Source of the DNA: Caulobacter rhizosphaerae
GTDB taxonomy: Bacteria > Pseudomonadota > Alphaproteobacteria > Caulobacterales > Caulobacteraceae
Direction: 5' to 3'
Assembly (NCBI RefSeq): GCF_010977555.1
Contig: NZ_CP048815.1
Location: forward strand, 5,668,419-5,732,418
Length of the DNA: 64,000 bases
Made by a program: the position numbers and the translations under genes. This document shows positions 26,326 to 37,467 of the stretch, piece after piece; the stretch's first letter is position 1, and each line of letters starts with the position of its first letter. The notes under the pieces are model-generated. The model made no database searches and was not told where the DNA came from. It was given only the letters and a program-made list of their open reading frames with translations.

Positions 26326-27222
26326 ATGGCTCTCGACATCTCCCCTTCGCAAGCCTTCGCCCACCTGACCGAGCGGTCGGCCGATTACGACCGCATGGCC
26401 AAGGCCCTGGCCTGGCTGGCCGACCGCTGGCAGGAGCGGCCGTCGCTGGACGAGGCCGCCCAGGCCGTCGGCCTGTCGCCGTTCCACTTCCAGCGGGTGT
26501 TCAGCCGCTGGGCCGGCGTCAGCCCCAAGACCTTCGTCGCCGCCATCGCCCATGCCGAGGCCCGCAAGTCGCTGGAGGAAGGGGCCAGCGTGCTCGACGC
26601 GGCCTATGACGCCGGCCTGTCGGGGCCCTCGCGCCTGCACGACCTGTTCATCGCCCAGGAGGCGGTCACGCCCGGCGACGTGCGCCGGCGGGGGGAGGGG
26701 ATCAGCCTGACCTGGGGCTGGGCCCCCACGCCCTACGGCAAGGGCCTGTTCGTCATGGCCCCGCGCGGCCTGGCGGGCCTGGCCTTCTCCGATGGCGACG
26801 ACGAGGCGACGTTCGACGACATGCACCGACGCTTCCCCGCGGCCGACTGGCGTCGCGACGACGAGGCGGCGATCCGCACGGCCCTCCACGCCTTCGCCGG
26901 CGGCGAGCAACCCCTGCCGGTGGTGCTGATCGGCTCGCCGTTCAACGTCCAGGTCTGGAAGGCCTTGCTGCGCATCCCGCCGGGCCGGACCAGCACCTAC
27001 GGCGAGATCGCCGCCTGGGCCGGCAGCCCGCGCGCCTACCAGGCCACCGGCGGGGCGATCGGGGCCAATCCGATCTCGCTGCTGATCCCTTGCCACCGGG
27101 CCATCGCCCGGGACGGCCGGCTGACGGGCTACCACTGGGGCCTGGGCCGCAAAGCGGCGATGCTGGGCATGGAAGCGGTGCAGGCCGGCGCCCGGCTTCC
27201 GGCCAGCGATTTCAGCGCCTAG
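26326..27222 (+). CDS. Ada-like fusion: AraC-type HTH plus methylated-DNA-protein cysteine methyltransferase
   Basis: The N-terminal AraC-type helix-turn-helix (RPSLDEAAQAVGLSPFHFQRVFSRWAGVSPKTFV) is fused to an O6-alkylguanine-DNA alkyltransferase domain. The acceptor Cys256 is in LIPCHRAIARDG, after PFNVQVWKALLRIPPGRTSTYGEIA. The N-terminal zinc Cys4 domain of E. coli Ada, which senses methylphosphotriesters, is absent, so a repair protein with a DNA-binding arm is more likely than a full adaptive-response regulator. ATG at 26326; 298 aa. Confidence 0.92.
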   Translation: MALDISPSQAFAHLTERSADYDRMAKALAWLADRWQERPSLDEAAQAVGLSPFHFQRVFSRWAGVSPKTFVAAIAHAEARKSLEEGASVLDAAYDAGLSGPSRLHDLFIAQEAVTPGDVRRRGEGISLTWGWAPTPYGKGLFVMAPRGLAGLAFSDGDDEATFDDMHRRFPAADWRRDDEAAIRTALHAFAGGEQPLPVVLIGSPFNVQVWKALLRIPPGRTSTYGEIAAWAGSPRAYQATGGAIGANPISLLIPCHRAIARDGRLTGYHWGLGRKAAMLGMEAVQAGARLPASDFSA

Positions 27223-27267
27223 TCTTGGACTGCGGCCGGTCTGGTCGTCGTCTAGGGGAACAAGGCC

Positions 27268-28325
27268 ATGACCGCCTCGATCAAGGCTTCGGCCAAGGCC
27301 TATGAGGCGTGGCTGGCCGCGGCGCTGGGCGGCGAGTTGGTCGAGGCCGACCTGGCCGAGAAGCACGACAGGATGCGGGACGGCCCTTTCCCCTTCCTGC
27401 GAGCGACCTACTGGCGCTGGGCCGAGACGGTCCTGGAGGTCTGTCCGGACCTGGCCTCGGCGCCGAAGGTCCTGGCGATCGGCGACACCCATGTCGAGAA
27501 CTTCGGCTGCTGGCGCGACGCCGAGGGGCGGCTGGTCTGGGGCGCCAACGACTTCGACGACGCGGCGGTCATGCCCTATCCGCTGGACCTGGTGCGCCTG
27601 GCCGCCAGCGCCCTGCTGGCCCGCCAGGACGAGGTGGTCGGGGCGCGGGAGATCTGCGAGGCGATCCTCGAGGGCTACGCCGCCGGCCTGGCCGCGCCGC
27701 AGCCGTTCGTCCTGGAGCGCGACCACAAGGGGCTGCGCAAGGCGGTGGTGCTGCCCGAGCCCGACCGCGTCGCCTATTGGGCCAAGTTCGCCGCGCCGCC
27801 GTCGCGGCCGATCCCGCCGCGCTACCGCGCCGCCCTGGCCGCGGCCCTGCCGGACCCCGCCGCCGCCTTCGAGACCTTCCCCCGCACGGCGGGGGTCGGC
27901 AGCCTGGGCCGGCCGCGGTTCGTGGCCCGGACCGAGTGGCGGGGCGGTCCGGTGTTGCGCGAGGTCAAGGCGGTGGTCGTCTCGGCCTGGGCGCTGCGGC
28001 ACGGCGGCGACCCGTCGATCCGGGCGGGCGAGATCGCCCAGGGCCGGTTCCGGGCCGTCGATCCGCATTACCGCGTCGCCGACGGCCTGGTGGTGCGCCG
28101 CCTGTCGCCCAACAGCCGCAAGATCGAGGCCAAGGACTCGATCGACGGCCTGCTGTCGCGGGACATGCTGGCCGCCATGGGCCGGGAGATCGCCGCGTGC
28201 CACGCCGGCGACCTGGACCGGGTCGCCGCGCTCCAGGCTCATTTCGCCAGCCAGCCGGCCGACTGGCTGCGCGACCACGCCAAAACGGCCGCGCGCCAGG
28301 TCGAGGCGGACCAGAAGGCCTTCGG

Positions 28326-28329
<4 letters not shown>
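27268..28329 (+). CDS. DUF2252 family protein
   Basis: 353-aa protein of the DUF2252 family, distant relatives of aminoglycoside phosphotransferase-like kinases. The metal/ATP-site-like motifs are [15 protein letters not shown] and [22 protein letters not shown]. The substrate is unknown and phosphotransfer activity is inferred only from the fold family. It is convergent to hslU, with the two stops overlapping by 2 nt. Confidence 0.85.
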
Positions 28330-29617
<1,288 letters not shown>

Positions 29618-29621
<4 letters not shown>

Positions 29622-30454
29622 GTGTCCGTGTTCAGGGTCTCGAAGATCAGACGCCACCCTTCGGCGCGCCTTTGCCAGACATGCATATAGTGCGCGTGCC
29701 GGATGATTTCCTGGTGATCGACCCAGCCGGCCTCGCCGTGGGTCCAGACCAGGTCGCCGGCCGCCGAAGCGCCGCCGCCGCGCAGGGTCAGGATCATGCG
29801 CTCCGGCCGGGCGTCGATGCGCTCGGCCAGGGCGTCGGGGGCCAGGCCTGCGGTTCCTTCTGGGCCTAGCAGCCAGGCGTCGGCGGGCAGGGCCGTGCGA
29901 TAGGCGTTGGGCGCATTGTTTTCAGCGGCCTTGGCCAGAGCGGTTTCGGCAAGACGGGCGGCGTCGAAACCGGCCGCCGGGGATTTCGCGCCGGTCCTGG
30001 CGATCGGGCCATGGATGGCCGGTGTGTCCTGGCCCGGTGCTTTGGCCCCGTCGGCCTCGGCCCCGCCGTCATAGATCCACTTCCACCGGCCGTCGGCGGC
30101 CTTGCGCCAGATCGTGGCGTAGTAGCCGCCGCGCTGGCCGTTGACCGCCGCCGGACCCACCGACAGGCCCAGGTCCCCGGAGCGGGCGATCACCACCTTC
30201 TGCGGCCACCATTCCAGGCGGACGGCCTTGCTGGACGGCCGCTTCTCGTAGAGCGCCTTGGCGCTGACCGGTCCCGGCCGGAAGACGATAGCGTCGTCGG
30301 CCATGTGCTTGAGGAACGAGTCCCGCACGCCCAGGGCCAGGCCGTCGGCCGCGAAGGCGCGCTCGGCCCTTTCGATCTCGGCGGGCGAGGGCGTCGCCGC
30401 CCAGGCGGGCGCGGCGGCCAGCAGGGCGCAGGCGATCAGAGCGGTCTTGAGCAT
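29618..30454 (-). CDS. secreted NTF2-like (SnoaL-type) protein between hslV and hslU
   Basis: Signal peptide [19 protein letters not shown] followed by a region that looks like two NTF2-like folds: residues about 25-130 ([33 protein letters not shown]...[22 protein letters not shown]) and the C-terminal half ([19 protein letters not shown]). Such proteins bind small ligands; no catalytic set is evident. 278 aa. It sits in the hslV-hslU operon, 73 bp after hslV, and its stop overlaps the hslU start. An exported protein in a cytoplasmic protease operon is unusual. Confidence 0.75.
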
Positions 30455-30527
30455 GGTGAAGCCTCCCGCGCCGGAGCTAAGCGCCTGGCGGCGCCGCTGG
30501 CTCGTGAATTCCGCGTAACCGCGCCGA

Positions 30528-31091
30528 TCAGAGGCTTTCGACCGTCAGGTTGCCGTTGGTGTAGACGCAGATCTCGGCGGCGATGGCCATGGCGCGGCGG
30601 GCGATCTCCTCGGCCGTCAGGTCCTGGTCGATCAGGGCCTTGGCCGCCGCCAGGGCGTAGTTGCCGCCCGAGCCGATGGCCGCCACCGAGCCGCCGCCGG
30701 CGCTCTCGCCCGGCTCCAGCACGTCGCCGACGCCGGTGACCGTGTAGATCGAGGTCGCGTCGGCCACCAGCAGCATGGCTTCCAGCCGGCGCAGGTAGCG
30801 ATCGGTGCGCCAGTCCTTGGCCAGGTCGACGCAGGCGCGGGCCAGCTGGTCGGGATACTGCTCGAGCTTGGCTTCCAGCCGCTCGATTAGGGTGAAGGCG
30901 TCGGCCGTGGCCCCGGCGAAGCCGGCCACCACCTTGCCGCCGGCCAGGCGGCGCACCTTGCGGGCGTTGCCCTTGACGACGGTTGGGCCCATGGAGACCT
31001 GTCCGTCGCCGGCGATCACGGTCTGTCCGTTCTTGCGCACCGCCAGAATGGTGGTGCCGTGCCAGTCGGGGAAGGAAGTCGAGCTTTGCAT
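30528..31091 (-). CDS. hslV: ATP-dependent protease proteolytic subunit HslV
   Basis: Threonine peptidase related to proteasome beta subunits. The propeptide [12 protein letters not shown] is cleaved before the catalytic Thr of [23 protein letters not shown]. Ion-binding and substrate loops are [23 protein letters not shown]. 187 aa from the ATG at 31091; 12 further upstream codons are open but not expected. Divergent from the MoeB-like gene with a 41-bp gap. Confidence 0.96.
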   Translation of the reverse strand: MQSSTSFPDWHGTTILAVRKNGQTVIAGDGQVSMGPTVVKGNARKVRRLAGGKVVAGFAGATADAFTLIERLEAKLEQYPDQLARACVDLAKDWRTDRYLRRLEAMLLVADATSIYTVTGVGDVLEPGESAGGGSVAAIGSGGNYALAAAKALIDQDLTAEEIARRAMAIAAEICVYTNGNLTVESL

Positions 31092-31132
31092 GGCTTCGCA
31101 TGTGGCGAGGCCGGGCACGAGGGTCAAGCGCC

Positions 31133-31870
31133 ATGAGTTTTTCCGACGCCGAGGTCGAACGCTACGCCCGCCACCTGGTGCTGCGCGAGATCGGCGGCCC
31201 GGGTCAGCAGAAGCTGAAGGCGGCGCGCGTGCTGGTGGTCGGGGCCGGGGGGTTGGGCGCGCCCGCCGCCCTCTATCTGGCCGCCGCCGGGGTCGGGACC
31301 CTCGGCCTGGTCGACGCCGACACGGTGTCGCTGTCCAACCTGCAGCGCCAGGTGCTGTTCGCCACCGCCGACACGGGCCGACCCAAGGTCGAGGCGGCGG
31401 CCGAACATCTAACGGCCCTCAATCCGCACCTGACCGTCGAAACCCATCCGGTATGGCTGGGTGAGGCCAATGCTCGGGCGGTGGTGTCCCGGTATGACCT
31501 GGTGCTGGACGGCACGGACGACTTCGCCACCCGCTTCGCGGTCAGCGACGCCTGCCTGGCGGAGAGCAAGACCCTGGTCAGCGGCGCCCTGGGCCGCTGG
31601 ACCGGCCAGGTCGGGGTGTTCCAGGGACGGCCGTGCTACCGCTGCCTGGTGCCCGAGATCCCGCCCGACGCCGAGACCTGCGCGATGGTCGGGGTGGTCG
31701 GGGCCCTGGCCGGGGTGATCGGGTCGTTGATGGCCTTGGAGACAGTGAAGGTCATCACCGGCGCCGGCCATACCCTGGCCGGCCGCCTGCTGATCTACGA
31801 CGCCCTGGCGGCGGAAACCCGCACGGTGCGGATCGGCGCGGACCCGGCGTGCCCGAGCTGCGGCGGCTAG
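31133..31870 (+). CDS. HesA/MoeB/ThiF-family adenylyltransferase
   Basis: E1-like enzyme that adenylates the C-terminus of a ubiquitin-like sulfur carrier (MoaD or ThiS). N-terminal [19 protein letters not shown], nucleotide-binding [21 protein letters not shown], catalytic region [14 protein letters not shown] and [10 protein letters not shown], zinc pairs CYRC and CPSC. 245 aa, without a C-terminal rhodanese domain. Whether it serves molybdopterin or thiamine synthesis is not decided by its neighbours. Confidence 0.9.
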   Translation: MSFSDAEVERYARHLVLREIGGPGQQKLKAARVLVVGAGGLGAPAALYLAAAGVGTLGLVDADTVSLSNLQRQVLFATADTGRPKVEAAAEHLTALNPHLTVETHPVWLGEANARAVVSRYDLVLDGTDDFATRFAVSDACLAESKTLVSGALGRWTGQVGVFQGRPCYRCLVPEIPPDAETCAMVGVVGALAGVIGSLMALETVKVITGAGHTLAGRLLIYDALAAETRTVRIGADPACPSCGG

Positions 31871-33882
31871 GCGAGAGGCGCGGTGAAAGCGGTCTCGATG
31901 TGGGTGATCGCCGCATTGAGGATGGTCTTGGTCGTGAAGACGTCCCAGCCGCGGTGCCCCACCCATTTGATGTCCAGCCGCTTGGCGGGGTTGCCCGCCG
32001 CCTTCAGGGCCTTGGCCATGCGGTTGGACTGTTCGATCGGCACGACGTCGTCGTGCACGCCGTGGATCAGCATCACCGGCGCGATGATTTCCTTGGCGCG
32101 GAAGGCGGGCGAGCTCTGTTCCAGCAGGGTCTTGTCGGCGACGGGGTCGCCGATCGTCTCCAGCACATAGGTGTAGGCCGGGGAGTCGCCGCCGTCCTCA
32201 CGCTTGGTGTAGGCCACCATCGCGGGCAGGTCGCTGACTCCCGCGATCGAGACCACGGCGCGATAGACCTTCGGGGTCTTCACCGCACCCATCAACGCCG
32301 CGTAGCCGCCATAACTGGCCCCGCAGATGGCGATGCGGCGTGGATCGATTCCGCCTCTGGCGGTGACGGCGGCCAAGGCGTCCTCGATGTCGTTCTGCAT
32401 TTCCGTGCCCCAGCGCTTGCGCCCGGCGTCGGCGAAGGCCTTGCCGTAGCCGGAGGAGCCCCGGAAATTGACCTGCAGCACGTACCAGCCCTTGGCCGCG
32501 AAGGCCTGGACGAACTGGTCGAACCCATAGGCGTCGCGCGCCTCCGGGCCGCCGTGCGGGAAGATCACCAGGGGACGGGGTCCGGCCACCGCGCCGATCG
32601 GGGTGGTCAGGTAGGCGGTCAGGTCCAGCCCGTCGCGGCTCTTGAGCTTGAGGATCGAGGTCGGCGCCAGGCGGCCGGAAAGCCAGGGCCGCGTCTCGCC
32701 CAGCGGGGTCAGGGCGCCGGAAGGCTTGTCGTACAGCCACAGCGAACCGGCCAGGGTAGGACTGCTGGCGCCGACGACGAAGCGGCTGTGGTCGAGGCTG
32801 GCGTCGACGAAGCTCAGATTGACGTCGTTCTTGAAGTAGGATTGCAGGCCCCGATAGTGCGCCTTCAGGGTCTGGTCGAAGAAGATGTAGTCTTCACGAT
32901 CCTCCACGAAGCTGGCGGCCAGCAGGCCGCCGCGTTCATCCATCACCACGCTGTCGATGTCGCGATCGACCCGTGACGCCATCACCTCGGCCAACTTCAG
33001 GGTCTGAAGGTCGAAGCGCTGCAGGACCCGGTCGCCGCCGCGCTCGTGCTGGGTCGTCACCAGCATCACGCCGGCCTCCGCCGTGGCGCCCACTACGTTG
33101 AAGTCGGAGATCTGCTCCAGCTCGTTGCGGCGCAGCTTGCGGTACAGGGTCCAAGCGGTTTGACCCGGCGGCCGGGTGTAGATCCAGACGACGGTGCCCC
33201 GCCGGTTGCTGTCGAGGCGGATGACCGGCTGGCCGTTCTGGGTGCGCCAACCATAGGTCTGCTGCGCGCCGCGCTCGAAGAAGGTCGCCTCGCCGGTATA
33301 GATGTTCACCTTGAACAGCAGCAGGCAGCCCTTGTCGTAGTCCCAGGCCTGCATCAGCACGTTCTTGGGGTCATCGACCAGCAGATCGACGATGGAGCCC
33401 AGATCGGCCGCTCGGGACACGGGCCCGCCCTCGCTGCCGAACAGGATGGCGGTCTCCGCGCCATCCAGGCTGATGGACAGGACCCGGATCTGGGGCGAAG
33501 GGAAGAGCAGGTCGCCATAACGTTGGCCGGTCGGCGTGCCGTCGGGATTCTTGTGAATGAAGATCCAGATCAGCAGACGTTCGTCATTGGCCCATTCCAG
33601 CTGCTGAACGTCGTAGTCGCCGATCAGCACGACCGTCGGCGGATCGCGGGGCCGGTCGGCGGACTGCAGCAGCACGTAGGCCTTCATCAGCTCGCCCTTG
33701 CGCTCCATCCGCAACGAGGCGAGTTGGCGACCGTCCGGCGAAAGGGCCGCGCCCAGCAGGGTGGGCGGCGTCAGAATCTCGTCGAGGGTGGGTGATGTGA
33801 CGGCCTGGGCGGATGCGCCGCCCGCCATGGCCGCCAAGGGCGACGCCGTCGCGCCCGCCAGGACATGGCGTCTGGAAATCAT
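31867..33882 (-). CDS. S9-family (prolyl oligopeptidase-type) peptidase, Tat-exported
   Basis: N-terminal twin-arginine signal (MISRRHVLAGATASPLAAMAGGASAQA), a beta-propeller region and a C-terminal alpha/beta-hydrolase domain with Ser523 (CGASYGGYA), Asp611 (HGVHDDVVP) and His643 (GHRGW). It probably cleaves peptides or amino-acyl bonds in the periplasm. 671 aa, typical of the family. It is convergent to the MoeB-like gene, with overlapping stops. Confidence 0.92.
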   Translation of the reverse strand: MISRRHVLAGATASPLAAMAGGASAQAVTSPTLDEILTPPTLLGAALSPDGRQLASLRMERKGELMKAYVLLQSADRPRDPPTVVLIGDYDVQQLEWANDERLLIWIFIHKNPDGTPTGQRYGDLLFPSPQIRVLSISLDGAETAILFGSEGGPVSRAADLGSIVDLLVDDPKNVLMQAWDYDKGCLLLFKVNIYTGEATFFERGAQQTYGWRTQNGQPVIRLDSNRRGTVVWIYTRPPGQTAWTLYRKLRRNELEQISDFNVVGATAEAGVMLVTTQHERGGDRVLQRFDLQTLKLAEVMASRVDRDIDSVVMDERGGLLAASFVEDREDYIFFDQTLKAHYRGLQSYFKNDVNLSFVDASLDHSRFVVGASSPTLAGSLWLYDKPSGALTPLGETRPWLSGRLAPTSILKLKSRDGLDLTAYLTTPIGAVAGPRPLVIFPHGGPEARDAYGFDQFVQAFAAKGWYVLQVNFRGSSGYGKAFADAGRKRWGTEMQNDIEDALAAVTARGGIDPRRIAICGASYGGYAALMGAVKTPKVYRAVVSIAGVSDLPAMVAYTKREDGGDSPAYTYVLETIGDPVADKTLLEQSSPAFRAKEIIAPVMLIHGVHDDVVPIEQSNRMAKALKAAGNPAKRLDIKWVGHRGWDVFTTKTILNAAITHIETAFTAPLA

Positions 33883-33945
33883 GATCAGTCCCCCAACTCA
33901 ACTTCAGCGAAAGAAGAGTCTCAGGACCGAAAGGTCAAGCTCCAG

Positions 33946-34932
33946 TCACAGCATCGACGGGATCACCCGGTCCGGCGGCCGGTGGCCGTCCATGAAGGTC
34001 TTCACGTTGACGATGACCTTCTCGCCCATGTCGATGCGGCCCTCGACGGTGGCCGAGCCCATGTGGGGCAGGAGCACGACGTTGGGCAGCTTCAGGAGCT
34101 TGGGGTTGATGGCCGGCTCGTGCTCGTAGACGTCCAGGCCGGCGCCGGCGATCTCGCCGCGGGCCAGCATGTTGGCCAGCGCGCCTTCGTCGATCACCTC
34201 GCCGCGGGCGGTGTTGACGATGATGCTCTGCGGCCGCAGCAGCTTGAGCCGGCGGGCCGACAGCAGGTGGTAGGTGGCCGGGGTGTGCGGGCAGTTGACC
34301 GAGATGATGTCCATGCGGGCCAGCATCTGGTCCAGGCTTTCCCAGTAGGTGGCCCCGACCTCTTCGGCGATGCGCGGGCTGACGGGCTTGCGGTTGTGGT
34401 AGTGCACCTGCATGCCGAAGGCCTTGGCGCGGCGGGCCACGGCCTGGCCGATCCGGCCCATGCCGATGATCCCCAGGCGCTTGCCCCACAGGCGGCGGCC
34501 CAGCATCCAGGTCGGCGACCAGCCGTGGAAGCCGCCGGCCTTGACCACCTCGGCGCCTTCGACCACCCGGCGCGAGGCGGCCATGATCAGGGTCATGGTC
34601 AGGTCGGCGGTGTCCTCGGTCAGCACGCCGGGCGTGTTGGTGACGATGATGCCCCGGGCGTTGGCGGTGGCGACGTCGATATTGTCCACCCCGGCCCCGA
34701 AATTGGCGATCAGCTTGAGCCGGTCGCCGGATCGCGACAGAAGTCGTCCGTCAATGCGGTCGGTGATGGTCGGCACCAGCACGTCGGCCTGGTTCATGGC
34801 CTCGACCAGTTCATCGGCCGTCAAGGGTTTGTCGGTGACGTTCAACTGGGTGTCGAACAGCTCGCACATCCGCGTCTCCACCGGATCGGGGAGTTTGCGG
34901 GTGACGATCACTTTGAGCTTGCGAGCTGACAT
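33946..34932 (-). CDS. D-2-hydroxyacid dehydrogenase (glyoxylate/hydroxypyruvate reductase type)
   Basis: NAD(P)-dependent enzyme: Rossmann motif GIIGMGRIGQAVARRAKAFGM, catalytic Arg in FGAGVDNID-linked and VNTARGEVID segments, Glu in the DVYEHEP region and His in LLPHMGSAT. 328 aa from the ATG at 34932 (MSARKLKVIVTRKLP); the frame is open for 68 more codons without a domain. Closest known group is glyoxylate reductase GyaR-like; the exact substrate is not determined by sequence alone. Confidence 0.9.
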   Translation of the reverse strand: MSARKLKVIVTRKLPDPVETRMCELFDTQLNVTDKPLTADELVEAMNQADVLVPTITDRIDGRLLSRSGDRLKLIANFGAGVDNIDVATANARGIIVTNTPGVLTEDTADLTMTLIMAASRRVVEGAEVVKAGGFHGWSPTWMLGRRLWGKRLGIIGMGRIGQAVARRAKAFGMQVHYHNRKPVSPRIAEEVGATYWESLDQMLARMDIISVNCPHTPATYHLLSARRLKLLRPQSIIVNTARGEVIDEGALANMLARGEIAGAGLDVYEHEPAINPKLLKLPNVVLLPHMGSATVEGRIDMGEKVIVNVKTFMDGHRPPDRVIPSML

Positions 34933-35005
34933 GAGCGGTTCGAAAAGCCTTCCGCAATTGGGTGTTTCCCAGGCGGGTGTTCGAAATCTGTAGCAAAGGG
35001 GCCCC

Positions 35006-35548
35006 ATGGGGCCAAGCAACATGCCGAGGAATCGCAAACATCGTTCGCTCGGCGCCCTGGCCCTGGTCGCGCTCGGCTCGGTGAGCCTGGGCGGCGGGGC
35101 CTGGGCCCAGGCCCCGAAAGTCACGCCGTCCGGCATGGAGGTGCCGCGCTACGTGTCGCTGAAGTACGGCGAGGTGAACGCCCGGGTCGGGCCCGACGAG
35201 GCGCACCGCCTGCTGTGGATCTACAAGGTCAAGGGCCTGCCGGTGCAGGTGGTGGCCGAAACCCGCGAGTGGCGCAGGATCTGCGATCCCGAGGGCAACC
35301 TGGCCTGGGTGCACAAGCGCACCACCGACGGCCGCCGCACCGCCATGCGGGTGCAGGCCAGCCCCCTGCCGCTCCGCGCCCAGCCCAAGGCCAGCGCCCG
35401 GGTCGAGGCCTATCTGGCGGGCCGTTCGACCGCCAATCTCGACCGTTGCGAAAAGGGCTGGTGCAAGCTGAAGGCGGGCGGCGAGTCAGGCTGGGCTCCG
35501 GAGGCCGAGATCTGGGGCGCCGCGCCCCAGGTCCAGTGCAAGGAATAG
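35006..35548 (+). CDS. secreted SH3-like domain protein
   Basis: Signal peptide (HRSLGALALVALGSVSLGGGAWAQA) followed by two bacterial SH3-like repeats: VPRYVSLKYGEVNARVGPDEAHRLLWIYKVKGLPVQVVAETREWRRICDPEGNLAWVHKR, and the second around SPLPLRAQPKASARVEAYLAG...CEKGWCKLKAGGESGWAPEAEIWG. Likely periplasmic, binding peptidoglycan or protein. 180 aa. The ATG at 35006 follows aaagggg; an ATG at 35021 is also possible. Divergent from the hydroxyacid dehydrogenase and upstream of fabA. Confidence 0.85.
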   Translation: MGPSNMPRNRKHRSLGALALVALGSVSLGGGAWAQAPKVTPSGMEVPRYVSLKYGEVNARVGPDEAHRLLWIYKVKGLPVQVVAETREWRRICDPEGNLAWVHKRTTDGRRTAMRVQASPLPLRAQPKASARVEAYLAGRSTANLDRCEKGWCKLKAGGESGWAPEAEIWGAAPQVQCKE

Positions 35549-35640
35549 GCGCATTTTCGCGCCGCCGGAGCGCCGGGCGTTCACAGGCGTTACTGAAAGT
35601 AACATTGAGGCGCGGCCCGCCGCCGTGCTAGGGCGAGGCC

Positions 35641-36156
35641 ATGCAACAAAGTTCCTACACCTTCGACGAACTCCTGGCCTGTGGTCGCGGCGAGCTGTTC
35701 GGCCCCGGCAACGCCCAGCTGCCGGCGCCGCCGATGCTGATGTTCGACCGCATCGTCCGCATCGAGTCCGAGGGCGGCAAGTACGGCAAGGGCTATGTCG
35801 AGGCCGAGTTCGACATCAATCCGGACCTTTGGTTCTTCGCCTGCCACTTCATCGGCGACCCGGTCATGCCGGGGTGCCTGGGCCTGGACGCCATGTGGCA
35901 GCTGGTCGGCTTCTTCCTGGGCTGGTCAGGCGGTCCCGGCCGCGGCCGCGCCCTGGGCGTGGGCGAGGTGAAGTTCACCGGCCAGGTCACGCCGGACGTC
36001 AAGAAGGTCACTTACAAGATCGATCTCAAGCGCGTGATCATGCGCAAGCTGGTCATGGGCATCGCCGACGGCGTGGTGGAGGCCGACGGAAAGCCCATCT
36101 ACGAGGCCAAGGACCTGAAGGTCGGTCTGTTCACCGCGGACCAAATGGCGTCTTGA
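35641..36156 (+). CDS. fabA: 3-hydroxydecanoyl-ACP dehydratase/isomerase
   Basis: Bifunctional dehydratase and trans-2/cis-3 isomerase that starts unsaturated fatty-acid synthesis. The hot-dog fold active site is intact: His69 in [24 protein letters not shown] and Asp83 on the opposing helix. 171 aa. It forms the conserved fabA-fabB pair, with fabB 66 bp downstream. Confidence 0.97.
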   Translation: MQQSSYTFDELLACGRGELFGPGNAQLPAPPMLMFDRIVRIESEGGKYGKGYVEAEFDINPDLWFFACHFIGDPVMPGCLGLDAMWQLVGFFLGWSGGPGRGRALGVGEVKFTGQVTPDVKKVTYKIDLKRVIMRKLVMGIADGVVEADGKPIYEAKDLKVGLFTADQMAS

Positions 36157-36166
36157 TCCACCTGTA

Positions 36167-36188
36167 GGGCGGCCGTCCAGAGCCGCCC
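36167..36188 (+). other. hairpin between fabA and fabB
   Basis: 7-bp GC stem (gggcggc / gccgccc) with an 8-nt loop, followed by cttctgg. It is a candidate partial terminator or processing site that sets the fabA:fabB ratio; there is no proper U-tract. Confidence 0.35.
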
Positions 36189-36222
36189 CTTCTGGACCAC
36201 GGGGAAGAAAAGAGGATTGTTC

Positions 36223-37440
36223 ATGCGTCGCGTCGTCGTCACCGGACTGGGGATCGTCTCGTCCATCGGCAACAACGCCAATGAGGTGCTCGCCTCACTG
36301 CGTGAAGCCAAGTCGGGGGTGGTCTCCGCGCCGGACTATGCGGAGCTGGGCTTCCGCTGCCAGGTCCACGCCACGGTCAAGCTCGACAGCTGGGAAGCCC
36401 TGGTCGATCGCCGCGCCGCGCGCTTCCTGGCGCCCGGCACGGCCTATGCGCATATCGCCATGGAACAGGCGATCGCCGACGCCGGCCTGCAAGAGGCCGA
36501 GATCTCCAACGAGCGCACCGGCCTGATCGTCGGCTCGGGCGGCCCGTCCACCCGGGTGATCGTCGAGGCCGCCGCCACCACCAAGGAAAAAGGCCCCAAG
36601 CGCATCGGCCCGTTCGCCGTGCCCAAGGCCATGAGCTCGGGCCCGTCGGCGGTGCTGTCGACCTGGTTCAAGATCCGCGGGATCAACTATTCGATCAGCT
36701 CGGCCTGCGCGACCAGCGCCCACTGCATCGGCGCGGGCGCCGAGCAGATCCAGATGGGCAAGCAGGACATCGTCTTCGCCGGCGGCTGCGAGGAGCTGGA
36801 CTGGACCCTGTCCAACCTGTTCGACGCCATGGGCGCGATGAGCAGCAACTTCAACGACCGGCCTGCCGTGGCCAGCCGCGCCTATGACAAGGACCGCGAC
36901 GGCTTCGTGATCGCCGGCGGGGCCGGCATCGTGGTGCTGGAAGAGTACGAGCACGCCAAGGCGCGCGGGGCCAAGATCTATGGCGAAGTCGTGGGCTACG
37001 CGGCCAATTCCGACGGCTACGACATGGTCGCCCCGTCGGGCGAGGGCGCGGCGCGCTGCATGAAGATCGCCATGGCCGAGGCCGGCGGCCGGACCATCGA
37101 CTACCTGAACCCGCACGGCACCTCCACGCCGGTGGGCGACAGCAAGGAGATGGGCGCGGTCCGCGACGTGTTCGGCGACAAGGCCCCGCTGATCTCCTCG
37201 ACCAAGTCGCTGACCGGCCACAGCCTGGGCGCGGCCGGGGCGCAGGAGGCGATCTATTCGATCCTGATGCTCGACAACGGCTTCGCCGCCCAGAGCGCCA
37301 ATATCGAAAACCTCGATCCGGAGTTCGCCGACCTGCCGATCCTGCTGGAGCGCTCGGACAAGCCGCTGACCACGGTGATGTCTAACAGCTTCGGGTTCGG
37401 CGGCACCAACGGCACGCTGATCTTCAGCAAGGCCGACTGA
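36223..37440 (+). CDS. fabB: beta-ketoacyl-ACP synthase I
   Basis: Condensing enzyme that elongates the cis-3-decenoyl product of FabA. The catalytic triad Cys162 ([12 protein letters not shown]), His298 ([11 protein letters not shown]) and His333 ([10 protein letters not shown]) is at the positions expected for FabB. 405 aa from the ATG at 36223, preceded by agagg. Followed 27 bp later by the glycosyltransferase gene on the same strand. Confidence 0.97.
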   Translation: MRRVVVTGLGIVSSIGNNANEVLASLREAKSGVVSAPDYAELGFRCQVHATVKLDSWEALVDRRAARFLAPGTAYAHIAMEQAIADAGLQEAEISNERTGLIVGSGGPSTRVIVEAAATTKEKGPKRIGPFAVPKAMSSGPSAVLSTWFKIRGINYSISSACATSAHCIGAGAEQIQMGKQDIVFAGGCEELDWTLSNLFDAMGAMSSNFNDRPAVASRAYDKDRDGFVIAGGAGIVVLEEYEHAKARGAKIYGEVVGYAANSDGYDMVAPSGEGAARCMKIAMAEAGGRTIDYLNPHGTSTPVGDSKEMGAVRDVFGDKAPLISSTKSLTGHSLGAAGAQEAIYSILMLDNGFAAQSANIENLDPEFADLPILLERSDKPLTTVMSNSFGFGGTNGTLIFSKAD

Positions 37441-37467
37441 TCCGGCGGCGGGTTTCCGGCCCCCCCG

